DNA from: Lophium mytilinum
Lineage: Eukaryota > Ascomycota > Dothideomycetes > Mytilinidiales > Mytilinidiaceae
Assembly: GCA_010093605.1 (NCBI GenBank)
Contig: MU004188.1
Span: forward strand, 1,654,643-1,718,642
Reading direction: 5' to 3'
DNA: 64,000 nucleotides
Position numbers and translations under genes: made by a program. The notes beneath the pieces are model-generated. The model was not told where the DNA came from. It saw only the letters and a list, made by a program, of their open reading frames with translations, and searched no databases. Position 1 is the first letter of the stretch. Every line of letters starts with the position of its first letter. Positions 11,561 to 23,154 of this stretch are shown one piece after another.

Positions 11561-12191
11561 AAATAGGATGGAGAGTTTGATGGGCATAGTCGTTGAGACA
11601 GGATAGTAGGGGTAAAAAATCGGGAGTATCAGAGCCCATGAAGGTTGCCCTAAGGAATGACCACCGTTTTGCACACGGCTAATACGTTTTGCCTGAAAGT
11701 TGAAACGGTAGACCTTTTGTTCTTTAAACCCCGGGAAGATTGGATGAATTATAGTAGGAAATATACTCGTCTTTCCTCGTCTCCAACAGCTCGTCCTTCG
11801 TCGTTTCTGAATATTCACTATTCCGTGCACCTGACAGTTCATATTGCCTCATACGCATAAGTGAAACTATCAATAGAGAAAGCAAGTGGCACTGGTGCCT
11901 GGAGCAACACAGTAGCGCTGAAGGTTAGTTACACGGCGGTTGGAAAAAGATGACCAGAGATTAGCTACAGTTCATGGACCGAGGATTGCAAGTTTGATTC
12001 AACATTTAATTTTTCTTTCCGCGGATCAGCCACGGCCGCTGTCATGTGACCCAATATACAACTGTACAGCCTGATAATTACAGCATTCTTAACATGAAGA
12101 AGTTATGCAATTGAGCCTTGAACTCCCCTAGCACATTGCTCCGAAATACTCCTCTTAACTTTCCCATAATAGATAATCTGCTTGCCACAGT
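11561..12191. other. Intergenic between convergent genes
   Basis: Holds the 3' flanks of the SDR gene and of the purine permease. No frame, RNA gene or repeat that I can support. Confidence 0.5.
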
Positions 12192-14247
12192 CTACCTCTG
12201 ATTACGCGGATTCATCTCAATAACCACAGCGTCAACTTCCTCCTTGGACGTCGCGTACTGGCTCCCAAATTTCTCCTGCGAATTGCCGCTCCCTAGCGAC
12301 GCCGCCGACGGGTCGCGAGGCTCGTTGTGGCCGAAGCGGCCGGAGACAGTTTGGGCGGCGGATATGAACCAGGGCAGTTTTCCCTGCTGCGGTTTTACTA
12401 TAGAAGAGTCAGCGGTCGAAGGGTCAAAACAGGGGTTTGGCAATGGCTTACCGGTCCAGTACTCGCGGTGATCTTCGTCATCAGGCACGATACGGCCGCG
12501 GGAGATAAGCTTGGTGAGGTATATAGGGCCATTGAGGGCGGCGTAGACCATTATCCCGGCAATCAAGCCATAGGCTGTGGAGTAACCGAAGGGGATGAAC
12601 ATGACGGTGACAAATGCTGGGATGGCATCGCCAATGTAGCGCCAATTGATGTTGACGATTTGGCGAATCATTAAGCAGCCGACCTAGGATGTGTTAAAAG
12701 AAATCTCATAGGAGGATTGTAGACATCATACCAGTATCAAGGTGCAGCCAGTAGCCCAGGGAGGTATCGAAGCGAAGATTGGGGCGAAGAACATGGATAC
12801 TAAGAAGCAGAACCCGCAGGTCATAGCCGTTAAGCCAGTCTTGCCGCCCTCGGCAATACCAGCGCCAGACTCGATGAAAGCTGTGACAGGAGAACAGCCG
12901 AAAATCGCACCGATCGAGATACAGAGAGCATCGGTGCAGTACGCGAGTGTCGAGCGAGGGAAGTCCCCGGTCTCCGGGTCGACGACGCCGGAGAAGCGCG
13001 CCATGCTGTAGAGAGTGGCGGTACAGTCGATAATATCAACATAAAGAAATGTGAAAAGAGCGAGAGCGAAATGAGTGGGTGCTGCGGTGATGTCCCAGTC
13101 CATAGCGTTGAGGGTGGAGTGGATTGGTTTGAATGCAACAACTTTCTTGAAAAAGTCAAAGCGAGATTCTCCAGCCTCATTGTAGGGGAAGTAGGTAAAA
13201 GATGTGGTTCGGGGCCATGACATGATGGAAACGATGGCGATACCGACGAGAATAGCGCTCTTAACTTTGTATGACATAAGATAGGAAGTCACGATGCCTC
13301 CACAAAAGATGCCGATCCACATGGTAGGACTGGTCATCTTGTGGCTTGTACAGAAACCATTCGCATCCAAATATTCCGGTGGGCAACCGGCAATGTCCAA
13401 GGGCGTGGCCGTTCCTCCGGTGATCGCACCAATGCCAGCAGAGTAAGTGAGGCCAATCTCAGCAAGGAATAAGCCAATACCGCAACCGCTCGCAATCTTG
13501 ATGGAGCTCGGGATCATCTTGACCAGCCACTGCCTCATTCCTATCAAGGAGAGGAATATGAAGATGAAGCCTTCAATGAAGACAGCGGTGAGAGCAAGCC
13601 GGTATGAGACGCCGCCGGTGCCGTGGAAACCGACAACTTGGTAGGCGAAGTAGGCATTGAGGCCCATTCCGGGACTATTTGGCTCATTGTCAGAATATAC
13701 GCAACCGCACAAAAACAAGACACCTACGCTAGGCAGACTGGCATGTTGGTCATAAAGCCGAAGAGGAAAGAGCTGAATCCTGCTATGGCGGCAGTAGCAG
13801 TGACGAGATCTCGGTTCAGATCTAGCTCGTATTAGCTATGTACGTCAAAAAGACGAAGTCAGCACAAGCTCACCGAGAAGGCAAGCATTGTAGGCAGGGT
13901 CTGCAGCACAAGTAGGGTCCGTCGTGTCAGTGCAGACGCATGTTCCTCCAGAGTCAGTCAATATCGAGGCCTTCTGTTGTCAGTGGTTTTCGATATGAAG
14001 GGAGTCAGAACGCACGTTAACGGCAATAATATACGCCATGGTGAAGAAGGTCGTAATTCCCGCACGAAGTTCGGTCAAGAACCTCGTGTTCGGGATTTCC
14101 TTGTCCTTGAGAGGGGTCAGTATCAGAGGTGTGCTCACCGCGGGGTAGACTCACATGTCCAGAGCCCTCAAGCCGGAAGATACGTCCAAAGGTAGACGCA
14201 CCCATCCGATCATTGATGGTGGTGCATGTCTGCCGGATGGCGTCCAT
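12192..14247 (-). CDS. azgA: AzgA-type hypoxanthine/adenine/guanine permease (6-7 exons)
   Basis: Proton-coupled purine uptake transporter of the plasma membrane (NCS2/AzgA-like family). Exons on the minus strand, 5' to 3': 14247-14155, 14105-14016, 13970-13874, 13821-13728, 13674-12732 and 12683-12192. All junctions keep frame and give 602 residues. A further 54-bp segment (12398-12451) has GT-AG ends inside the last exon; removing it would give 584, close to the roughly 580 residues of known AzgA proteins. Family landmarks are an N-terminal amphipathic segment, RAGITTFFTMAYIIAVNA, FGFMTNMPV, APGMGLNAYFAY and the GAIFGCSPVTAFIESGAGI block near helix 10, with about 12-14 hydrophobic segments. 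The ATG in gccATGG was chosen because it begins the conserved N-terminus. It is divergent from the methyltransferase-like gene. Confidence 0.9.
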
Positions 14248-15690
14248 GGCGAAACGAAAGAAGTGGCGCGGAAAACTGAAGAGTCTGTGACCTTCGGAAG
14301 GGAAACAAATTCTCTGGTTGGAACGAACGTGGGGAGCGAGGGACAGCAAGTGACTGTGCTTTTGGGCTCGGAGAATATATAGCAGATAGCCAGAGCACAA
14401 GCAAATATGACGGAAGATGAGATCAATACCAGTGCTCCTTGATCAAATACTCTTGGAAGACAATTCGGGGATCCGGGGCGTAGAAAAACAGGGTAGATCA
14501 TCAAATCAGTCCCAAAGCCATAGAAGCCCACTGGAGGCCAGACATCTGCGGCGCCATAGGCCAACAGAAGACAGCTGAACCGGACGCATGGCGTCGTTCC
14601 TGGGCGTGACAGAAAACGCCTGCGCCTTAACTTTGTTTTGGCTTGGTGCCAGGCACACGTCGCTGGCTAGTGGGCAAGTAAGGTTTTGCCGGACGGCGTC
14701 GGTTAGCGGCACGTCTCGTCGGCTCGATCTGGCGAATCCTCGTATGGGCCCCTTACCAGGCATGCCCTCCACTGCCCTCGTGGGTGAAGAGATGGTGTTC
14801 GTCCAGCGAGTCAGGGAGGTTGGAGGTTGGCGGATGGGCCCGCCATGCACGGAGCATCCAGCATCTGGACCGGCATCGATTCCGCAGGGCCAACCGAGCA
14901 GATCTCCACAGGAGATCGATCGTTCCGCCCTATCATCCACCGCGGGCTGCTGGAGTTCGACTGAGTCAACTCAGTCAACTGAGTCAACACGTTTCAGTGC
15001 GGCATCAGGGTAGTAACGGTGCAGTAACGGTACGGTGTTTACTCCGTCGTGACGCAGGAACGCATAATGTTGAGCAAGGACGCCATGAGTAAAAGGATGG
15101 CATATTGCAGCCTTTCGACGGCGGCATCGGGAGCTGCATCGCCAGCTGCATCTCGGCCTCCCCGTCACACCCCTCATGTTGTTCCCAGCCAAGCGGCGCA
15201 TGGCCCGCCTGTGGCTGCCCCCTTCTTCCAGAAGATGGTGTCCGCTGTCACTTCGGCCTCGTATCACTACGTGTGGCGCCCCCTCCGCTAGAGCCTGCGC
15301 CAGGAACAGCACCAGCCAGCAGCCGGACTGCGATCCACGGGGGCTCGATTCCATCTCATCTAGGGCATATCGTACGACACCAGCGGCCCCAATCATGTCG
15401 CTTGCCGCGCGTGGCCAGTGAGATTCGAGCATCGTGGCAGCTTGATTAAGCCACCACCACGTTGTGCCGAGTGATTTCTCTTTGCTTTCGGGACAAGCGC
15501 AAGAGACGTGCTTCCAGCCAGCCGCATTGCTGGGAAATGCGTCCGAGGCCTTCCTGTCAATCTCCCATGTCGTCTCCTGGCCCTTGGGATTTGAAAGTCC
15601 AGACTGCCGGCCCGCCTTCCTTGTGACGTTTAGTGTTTTTGATCCCCAGAGCCCGTCTCTCCACATCTTTCCCTTGAAGCTTTGCCGACC
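14248..15690. promoter_or_regulatory. Divergent promoter region of azgA and the methyltransferase-like gene
   Basis: 1.4 kb between two divergent starts. It contains an ATATATAG element near 14374 on the azgA side and the TGAGTCA cluster listed separately. Long frames here (for example 14971-15666 minus) run through GC-rich DNA without domain features and overlap equally long opposite frames, so I do not call them genes. Confidence 0.45.
14962..14986. promoter_or_regulatory. Paired TGAGTCA (Gcn4/AP-1-type) sites
   Basis: Three copies of a GAGTCAAC/CAGTCAAC word in tandem produce two exact TGAGTCA heptamers (14962-14968 and 14980-14986) and a central CTCAGTCA. TGAGTCA/TGACTCA is the binding site of Gcn4/CpcA and AP-1 bZIP factors, and a CpcA-like gene lies in this window. 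The sites sit about 0.7 kb from each divergent start. Binding is inferred from sequence only. Confidence 0.4.
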
Positions 15691-17813
15691 ATGTTCGCCG
15701 CCGACTTGTCTTGGACAGACCCGACAGACATCAAGGTCGGGGCTCGTAAAGAACAGAAGTTGAAAGAAGAGCAGAGCCGGCCTCCTTCTGCTAGAAGTGC
15801 GAAACCTCCTTCCGTCAAAAGTTCTAAATCTAGCAAAAAAGATAGCCTCTGGCGTTCTTCAACAAGAGACACCAAAAACTTGTCTATCCCGACAATCACG
15901 CCCTCAAAGAAGTCGAAGACTTTACCGAAAGCTTCGACTTCGCCCAAGTCAACTGTGGAGAATGGCCCTTATGAGTTGGAGGAAACACGAAAGCGGTCTC
16001 CAAAATCTCCTCCGAAACATCTCAACTTATCACTAAAGGACCCATCTCTGCACCCAGCCTGGACCTATTCGGGAACTCTTTCGCCAAAACTTCCTTCAGG
16101 TGACTCTTTCGATCTGCCCGGAGTACTTCCAGACCCCCCTCGGACATCGTGGTCTCGCAAGTCCAGCTCGAGAGGCTCGAATACCTCTAGTAAGTTTGCA
16201 TTCGCCCAGGCGCATCCCATAACTTCGCTAACAATCAAATTAAGGAGAGAACCCACCCGAGCAAATATGCACCGATACGATCATTGACGAGGTCCACGAG
16301 ATCCAGCAACTGTCCCCTACATCCTTCGTTTCCCGCACAACGCGGCGCAGTACCGAGGTTAGTGTCGACAATCTCCCTTTCGGATATGCCAGCAAGCTGA
16401 AACCTCTAGAGGTCTGCGCCGTGGAACGAACGCCAGTGCCCCCCGTGACTGTGCAAGAGAATGTGAAGTACGACAGGTAAGACTGTTTTCTAGATCTGCC
16501 AGAACTAGTTTGACTGGGTATAGGATTACCTCAATCGTCGAGATCCAGGGATGTCTTGATCCTTTACAAGACTTTAAGCTCGATGAAGCCAGCGATGTTA
16601 AGCTCAGAGAAAACTCCCCGCTTGACAATAAGATTCCGGACATTGCCTTCGTGGCCACTCCTGCTACAAAGGAGATAGCGCCATATTCGAGCAGCATATC
16701 TCCGACTCTAGTGTCTTGGAAGGCACCCTTAGAGTGGGAGGTGAACTTGTCCTGCGCCTCGACCCTGAATGATCATCGTCTATCGTCAGTCACAGAGCTT
16801 TCGGCAGACAGTACCGCCGATGACTTGACGCACTTTCAGCGCTTCATTCGCCGCATGGAGAACGCTGGACCCAGAATCATCCTTGATAGACTAAGAGAGG
16901 AATGGCATGACGTAGACGAAGAAGCAGACGACGAGTTGAAATTGGAAAAACAGCTCTGGGTGTTGACAGCATTGCAACTGCAAACCCTTGACAAGTCGAC
17001 CGAAGATAGCCCAGGACAGCTACTGCGGGTGCCCTCAACAACCCAACCGATAGGCCACAAGAAAAACATCCTGGAGCTGTATGGCAACATCGGTAAATCA
17101 ACCCAACCATTATCGCAATTCGAAGTCTAACACATTACCCAGCTGAGGTCTACCAACTCTCTGCCATGCAAGCAAAATCAAAAATATACTACCTCTCCAC
17201 AAAGCCACAGGGCCAAGTCACGTTACCCGCAAACGTCTCATACCTAAGCGTTCCCCAAGCCGGCTCAGTGCCCTTCCCCTATGCCGCGAACTCGTTCAAC
17301 CACATCCGAGCAAGTTCTCTACCATCTCTCGTCCCCAGCGCCAAACTTCCCCAACTCTTCCGAGAATGCTACCGACTGCTCGCTCCGGGCGGCGTGCTAG
17401 AGATACGTCTTATGGACTCATGCCCAGACCGGCAGACAGCGGGTCCCAAGATGCGCATGTGGACGGAAGACAGAGTATCGCTCAACCTCGAAAAGTCCTT
17501 CCGGTGCTCGAGGCCATGCACGCTCGTGCCGACTTGGGTGAAGGAGGCTGGGTTCAGCCTGGAGAATGAAGACTCCGGGAGTACGATACAGACATTGCAG
17601 ATCCCCACGGCGGTGGATTCCGCTGACGGGACTGTTAATGATGAACTCTCCACGCTTGTGGGGCGGGCGCTTTGGAAAGACGTCTGGGGAGAGTTTGTTG
17701 ATGATGTACCCGGAGAGCCCAAGTGGTTCTGGGAAGACGAGTCGATTATGGAGGAGTGTTTGGCGAGGAAGACGGTTATTGAGTGCTGTACGCTGTTTGC
17801 GTTCAAGAAGTGA
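15691..17813 (+). CDS. Protein with degenerate class I methyltransferase domain (4 exons)
   Basis: Exons 15691-16189, 16245-16476, 16524-17092 and 17143-17813 join in frame to 656 residues. The first ~230 residues are Ser/Lys/Pro-rich and look disordered. The C-terminal ~225 residues resemble type-11 SAM-dependent methyltransferases: the segment LFRECYRLLAPGGVLEIRL is the typical post-IV motif. The Gly-rich SAM-binding motif I is poor in the expected place (ELYGNIAEVYQ), so catalytic activity is doubtful. Residues C-terminal to it (WKDVWGEFVD...FAFKK) occur in uncharacterised fungal homologues. The start is the ATG in gaccATGt; a TTG three codons upstream is not needed. It is divergent from azgA. 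Confidence 0.75.
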
Positions 17814-19401
17814 CGCTATCCTTCTTTCTATGGCTTTCATTTGTATCGGGACTCCGTTTCCTTGCTTCCTTTTGTTGGAGTAGGCTAGCTGTAATAGCAG
17901 CAGGTGATTGTCTTCTCTTATACCCTAATCATGTTATGTCGCTGATCGAATTCTTACTTGCTCCTATGTAGTTCGTAGAAGTGGCCCCGTAGAAGTAGCT
18001 TCGCCGATTATTGTCAGGAACAATGACAGTGTATTCTGTAGTGTTATTTAATGATCAATGCTTTGAGTAAAATACAGGTATCTTAAGATGAAGAGAATTT
18101 TCGAAGTGGAAGACATGACTTAGCAATTGGGCCCCCCAAATATCGTCTCCGTTTCCCAGTGGAACTTTTCCCTTGATAAGGCGATCGCCCGTTCTGGCAA
18201 ATCCAGAGTCTCCCTAGTCCGCTCTCTCGGCCATTTTCGGAAAGATTTCGACTCGCCCTTGCATATCAGATTCGACCAAGAGAGTCCCTGCTTGGCAGTC
18301 TGTCAAGGACACAAGATGGAATATTCGCGTTTGAGATAGAGTGCGCGAGGTGAATAGCTAGGTCCGCGTGAGCAGTAAATATTGGGAGACAGGGATTCAC
18401 TGAATGGTCGACCGCCGCTCTAAGACCGTATATGCTTGCATGCGTAATTCCGAAATCAGTCGCAGGATCGGTAGAAAATCGCCCTTCATAGGGGAAATGA
18501 AATGGTAGATACCGAGTCTTTTCTCGCGCATGGCTCGTATTGCTTTGGGTATAGTAACATCGAAGTCGATATCCTTGCTGGGCGTATAGTCGATATTACA
18601 CATCCCGGCCCAGTAGGCTACCAGAGCAACCTCGTACTGTGCTTCGTGGTGGCTTGATGCAAAAGACGACAGCGTAAGGACGAGTCGAAAATAGAAGTAG
18701 GATCATTCATCTTGATAGGCGATAAAGTAGATACTCGCGGCAGATCTCGGACGCGAGGAGCGTGGATCCCCTAATATGATTTATGTTTCAGTTTTCATGT
18801 AGCTAGAAACCTACGAAATATATATGATACACTTCCAAGTCTCGTCAAGCTTCTGTAAAGAGTGCAGCTATCTCGTCAGAGTCCTAGGTCGATTTACCGC
18901 AAATATGTCTGGGTTGACGGATTACCTTCAAGGATCTGTCATGAAATGTGCACTGCACCCCAAGAACTGGCAATTGAATTTTAGTATATTTTCTGAGATA
19001 TCGCCGATCGTGAAAGTATCGGTTTGTCCATCGACAGCTTACCGAGCTTCCCCGCTCCGAGAAATTTACCTCCTAAGTCAACGACTAAGTGCTGGAGGAC
19101 TATTATGGATACATATATACCCCTGGGTGTCTGAGCTCCCACGTGCAGTAGTAATCAAGCATGCGTGGCCCAACGAGCTGGCTATCTTATAGTGTGATGA
19201 GTGCTGAGATTCTCGTTGCTGTGATGATACTGCGGCCTTGACCTCCACGATAGTGTAGGTTAGAGATGATTAAAGCAGCCTTGGTCGAGGAAAGAGACCT
19301 AGACTTCAAGTCCGCAGAGTGAGATACCCTTGAGGAGTGCCAGCTCAGCCGAGAACGTCGTCTTCCATATTCAATACCAAAGGTTGCTCTTATGCCGGCA
19401 C
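17814..19401. other. Intergenic with one gene remnant
   Basis: Downstream flank of the methyltransferase-like gene and of rev7. Apart from the possible remnant at 18397-18790 I see no coding signal. Confidence 0.4.
18397..18790 (-). pseudogene. Unidentified protein-gene remnant
   Basis: A frame ending with TGA at 18397 reads with protein-like composition for about 100 residues (QYEVALVAYWAGMCNIDYTP, then a Lys/Arg- and Ile-rich helix-like part). It stays open upstream past the only ATG (18603) and is interrupted once by TGA near 18696, beyond which the same frame reads on for about 22 codons. No start, splice pattern or family could be recognised. It could also be a real exon of an unmodelled gene. 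Confidence 0.25.
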
Positions 19402-20250
19402 TCAATAGTCCCTCGAACTGTCAATAATGTCCGACTCATTGGTCGCCATCTCGCACTTGGCCTTGCTTTCCTCAATCCACGTTTCGAACTTCAGCACGCC
19501 TGCTTGGATGGCCCTAATCGGCGTGACTTTTACGCCACCCAGATCTTTTCCCGTCTTTTCTACTTCGTCGTCACCACTCTCCTGCGTGGCGTCCCACGAA
19601 GGTCTGTCTGAGAATTCTGGTCTGTCACGAAAATCCAAAGCAGAAGAATCACTCTGTAGCCCAGGCTCTACAGGTATCCACGGCTGCGGGTGTCCAACTG
19701 GCGGATCCACCTCTTCCTTCAACTCAATGGCGATATTGAAGCTACAATCATGTGGCAGCGGCGCTAGCTGAGCACAACGGGTATGCAGCAGCGTGAGTGC
19801 TGCACGAAATTGCTCTGACAGATTTGGGCTCGTAGATGCATCTAAACGTGGCGTCTTCGCTTTCGCTTTCCCTTTATCATCCACAACCTCGGGCTCCGGC
19901 GCAAACTGCACATCCGTCTCCCAGTCTGCTTTCCCGACCTTCGGAAACGAGGCCACATCGATCACGAACCGCTCCATCACATTTACGCGCCGTGAGTCGG
20001 CTGCATTGTATATAGCCACGACTACCCTCGCGACTGTGCCTTTGAGTAGCTCGGTGCGGACAGCAGCGATAGCGTCGGTAATCCAGCCGCAGACGGCTGG
20101 GTGGCGATTTTGGAAGATAGCGGTGTTGTGGAAGCGGGCGGTGAGGAAGGTGGCGCGGGGGTACAGGTTGCGGAGGGCGAGGAGGGTGTGAGTATAGGCG
20201 GTCAGGAAGGTCGTGAAGTGGGTGAGGTTTTGGATGTATGTTTCCGGCAT
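19402..20250 (-). CDS. rev7: HORMA-domain protein Rev7 (DNA polymerase zeta subunit)
   Basis: Non-catalytic subunit of translesion DNA polymerase zeta, bridging Rev3 and Rev1 in the nucleus (Mad2B/MAD2L2 family). Single exon, 282 residues. The HORMA core starts directly after the Met: residues about 4-35 (THFTTFLTAYTHTLLALRNLYP) and 45-95 (HPAVCGWITDAIAAVRTELL followed by KGTVARVVVAIY) match the Rev7 subfamily rather than Mad2 or Hop1. The 'safety-belt' end is at about 185-245 (PIRAIQAGVLKFETWIE near the C-terminus). A Lys/Pro/Ser-rich insertion of about 40 residues separates the halves. A CAG just upstream of the ATG could be an intron acceptor, so a short N-terminal exon is possible. It is divergent from the acyl-CoA synthetase gene. 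Confidence 0.85.
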   Translation of the reverse strand: MPETYIQNLTHFTTFLTAYTHTLLALRNLYPRATFLTARFHNTAIFQNRHPAVCGWITDAIAAVRTELLKGTVARVVVAIYNAADSRRVNVMERFVIDVASFPKVGKADWETDVQFAPEPEVVDDKGKAKAKTPRLDASTSPNLSEQFRAALTLLHTRCAQLAPLPHDCSFNIAIELKEEVDPPVGHPQPWIPVEPGLQSDSSALDFRDRPEFSDRPSWDATQESGDDEVEKTGKDLGGVKVTPIRAIQAGVLKFETWIEESKAKCEMATNESDIIDSSRDY

Positions 20251-20881
20251 TGTGGGTCTGAGACGGGATTAACAGCTCTCGGGGGTTGTGTTTCGGAAGC
20301 GGTATGATACTTTATAAGGTCCTCTCGAAGATTGTTGGTGGCGCTCAGACAGTGAATGTTGGTGAGATGTGAAGGAGGGAAGGTAGTGTGAATTGCCACA
20401 GTGCGGCCACCAAGCAACTCGAAGCTAGGCATTGCGTAGATCCATCACTCCTCCTCTGCATGCGAAGCAGAATGGGTACAATGGACACTGGGAACGAAAA
20501 TGTGCTAAAACTGTTTTCCATGGTGGTTCAATGATTGTGACTGGAATAAGCTTTCCCCGCAATTTGGGGTAGCCTAGGGATGCTACCTAGGTATTCTCCG
20601 AGCTCCAGCTTCAACGCTGACTCGCCCGCTTCCTGCTTGCCACCTCCGTCAACGCACCTTGCAAGCCTCGGCTGAATGATGCCCCTCAGAGTGACGGCAC
20701 TTAAGAGCTCCCCTGCGGTGATGGCCCCTCAGTTGCTCTGTGTGTGCCAAGACCGTGCCTTCAACTGCATTCTTGTTTAGTCTGGTGGATATACAGCTTT
20801 TCTTGCATTTGAATGCGTCTTGTGTCGTTTTGCTCTTGTCTTTGATATTTGTGCATTCGAATAGGAAATTGAGCTGTGAGC
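20251..20881. promoter_or_regulatory. Divergent promoter of rev7 and fat1
   Basis: 631 bases separate the two start codons. No distinct operator or TATA box could be assigned; the fat1 side is pyrimidine-rich just before the ATG. Confidence 0.4.
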
Positions 20882-23154
20882 ATGGCGCGTAAGTTCGAGA
20901 GCTTCTCCCAAGTCATCACTTTACTCCATATCACATCCTTTCTTCTTTCCATATGTTTTTTCCACTTTCAAACTACAAATCACCCTCCGGGTCATCCTCT
21001 AGCCTTTATCCTCATAGACGGCCTTATTATTGTGGAAATCACGGCTTACGCCCGCAGTTCCCATCCTCGCCGGCGTAGCTGGCACCACCGCCCTTGCGGC
21101 CTATCTAAATGCAAAACACCACCTTGCCCACGACCTATCTAAAAGCACCCTTACCCCTACAGATGCCGAGTTTGCCTGGCTCGCCAAGCGCGTGGCCATG
21201 CGTAAATTGACCACCTACGACATCTTCGAAGCACAGGCATTGCAGAACGTCCCGAACCAGATCTTCCTCATCTTTGAAGGCCGTGAGTTCACGTACCGAG
21301 AATTCTTCGACTATGTGACTAAAGCGGGAAATTGGTTAATGAACGACCTGGGAGTTCGGCCAGAAGAGGTGGTCGCGTTGAACGGAGGCAATTCCCCAGA
21401 GTTTCTGATGCTGTGGCTGGCGTTAGATGGCATAGGAGCAGTGCCCAGTTTCATCAACTACAACCTGACCGGAAACGCCTTAGTCCATTGCGTAAAGGCG
21501 AGTAAAAGTTCTTAGAGCTCCCCTACCAAGCCTGATAGAGTGCCTCAACATTACATATGACTCGTTGGATACGACTAACAGTCTACAGCTTTGCGAGAGT
21601 AGATACCTGATCTCAGACAGCGACGTCCAACCCAACGTCGAACCATGCGCTCCAGAACTTGAAGAATCCGGAGTAAAGCTCCTCTACTACAATTCCGACT
21701 TCATCAACGGCCTTCCCTCCTCGGGACCGCTCCCTCAATCTCGTCGCGACTCAATCACTCTTGAGAGCCTTCGCGGCCTCATATATACCTCCGGAACCAC
21801 CGGGCTCCCTAAAGGCACGCAAATGACTACCGGACGGGAACTTCTCGTGGGCCATGTGACCGCCCGCTACCTTAACTTAAAGCCCTCCATCCGCTTCTAC
21901 ACCTGTATGCCCCTGTACCATGGCGCAGCTCATGGTCTGTGTCTCACTCCCTCTATCCATGCTGGTTGCACATTAGTGCTAGGCCGCAAGTTTAGTCACA
22001 AGACCTTCTGGCCGGAAGTGAGTTCAAGTAGGGCAGATATCATCCAGTACGTAGGCGAGCTATGCCGATACCTGTATACCGCAGCGCCCTCGCCCCTAGA
22101 ACGCGCCCACAACGTGAAAATGGCGTGGGGCAATGGCATGCGTCCAGACGTCTGGGAGCCTTTCCGCGAACGGTTCAATATACCGTGTATCAACGAGCTA
22201 TATGCCGCCACGGATGGATTAGGTTCGTCCTTTAATCGGAACCATGGACCCTTTACGCAGCACGCAATTGGGCTAAGGGGACTTGTATGGCACTGGAAAA
22301 ATGGAAAGAACGAGGTCAGGGTTAAGATGGATGTGGATACCGAGGAAATTGTGAGGGATAAGAATGGTTTTGCGGTGAAAGCGGGGCCAAACGAGCCTGG
22401 CCAGGTGTTGCATAAGCTCGATCCTGCGTTATTGGGTAGCGCGCCTACGTACTACAAGAATGAGATGGCGACAGTGGGGAGGAGGATGAGTGATGTGTTT
22501 GAGAAGGGAGATCTGTGAGTGTCTCTTTGCTTTTCAGCACCTTGCCATGTCCACAACGTTCTACATATCACCTGCCTGATCATTCATTGGGATATGTATG
22601 ACAATTATTACGGCGTTATGGGAAGGCAGAGCTAACCCCAAGCTTGTTGTAGATGGTTTCGCTCAGGCGACATGATGCGGCAAGACGCTGACGGCCGCGT
22701 CTACTTCGTCGACCGCCTCGGCGACACATTCCGTTGGAAATCCGAAAACGTTTCAACGAACGAGGTAGCAGACGTTCTGGGCCAATTCCACCAAATCGCC
22801 GAAGTCAACGTCTACGGTGTGCAAATCCCGCGCTCCGATGGGCGAGCAGGTGCTGCGTGTTTCGTTCTTGCTGGGGACGTGAAAGAGAGCGATGTTGATT
22901 ACAAAGGGCTTGCGGAGCATGCGCTAGCGAGGCTGCCGCGATATGCGGTGCCGATATTTCTTCGTCTCAGCCCAGCGCTGGAATACACGGGGACTTTGAA
23001 GATTCAGAAGGGGCGGTTGAAGATGGAGGGAGTCGACCCAGAGAAGGTTTCTGGAGGTGATAAGGTGTTTTGGTTGCCGCCAGGGGAGGAGTGCTATGTG
23101 CCGTTCCAAAAGGGGGATTGGGAGGGCCTAGGTTCGGGGAGGGTGAAGCTATAG
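20882..23154 (+). CDS. fat1: Very-long-chain acyl-CoA synthetase / fatty acid transporter (FAT1 type, 4 exons)
   Basis: ATP-dependent activation of long and very-long-chain fatty acids, usually at ER, lipid droplet or peroxisome membranes. Exons 20882-20888 (7 nt), 21058-21497, 21589-22514 and 22653-23154 give 624 residues. The tiny first exon supplies ATGGCGC and joins to give MALPILAGVAGTTALAAYLN, a typical N-terminal membrane anchor. The AMP-binding P-loop YTSGTTGLPKG is at residues 215-225, and the FATP/VLACS signature (DRLGDTFRWKSENVST) at 478-493 is restored across the last intron. Intron 2 is either GC-AG (AAG|gcgagt, keeping Val-Lys before Leu-Cys) or GT-AG six bases earlier; both keep frame. 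The C-terminus VKL is only PTS1-like. Confidence 0.88.

Noticed and set aside
13675-13718. MFLCGCVYSDNEPNS as the N-terminus of the purine permease
   Set aside because: This is intron sequence: splicing 13728 to 13674 gives the conserved NMPVCLAPGMGLNAY, and upstream exons carry the true N-terminus.
14971-15666. 231-codon minus-strand frame in the azgA divergent promoter
   Set aside because: Antisense to other open frames, no recognisable features, would occupy the whole promoter.
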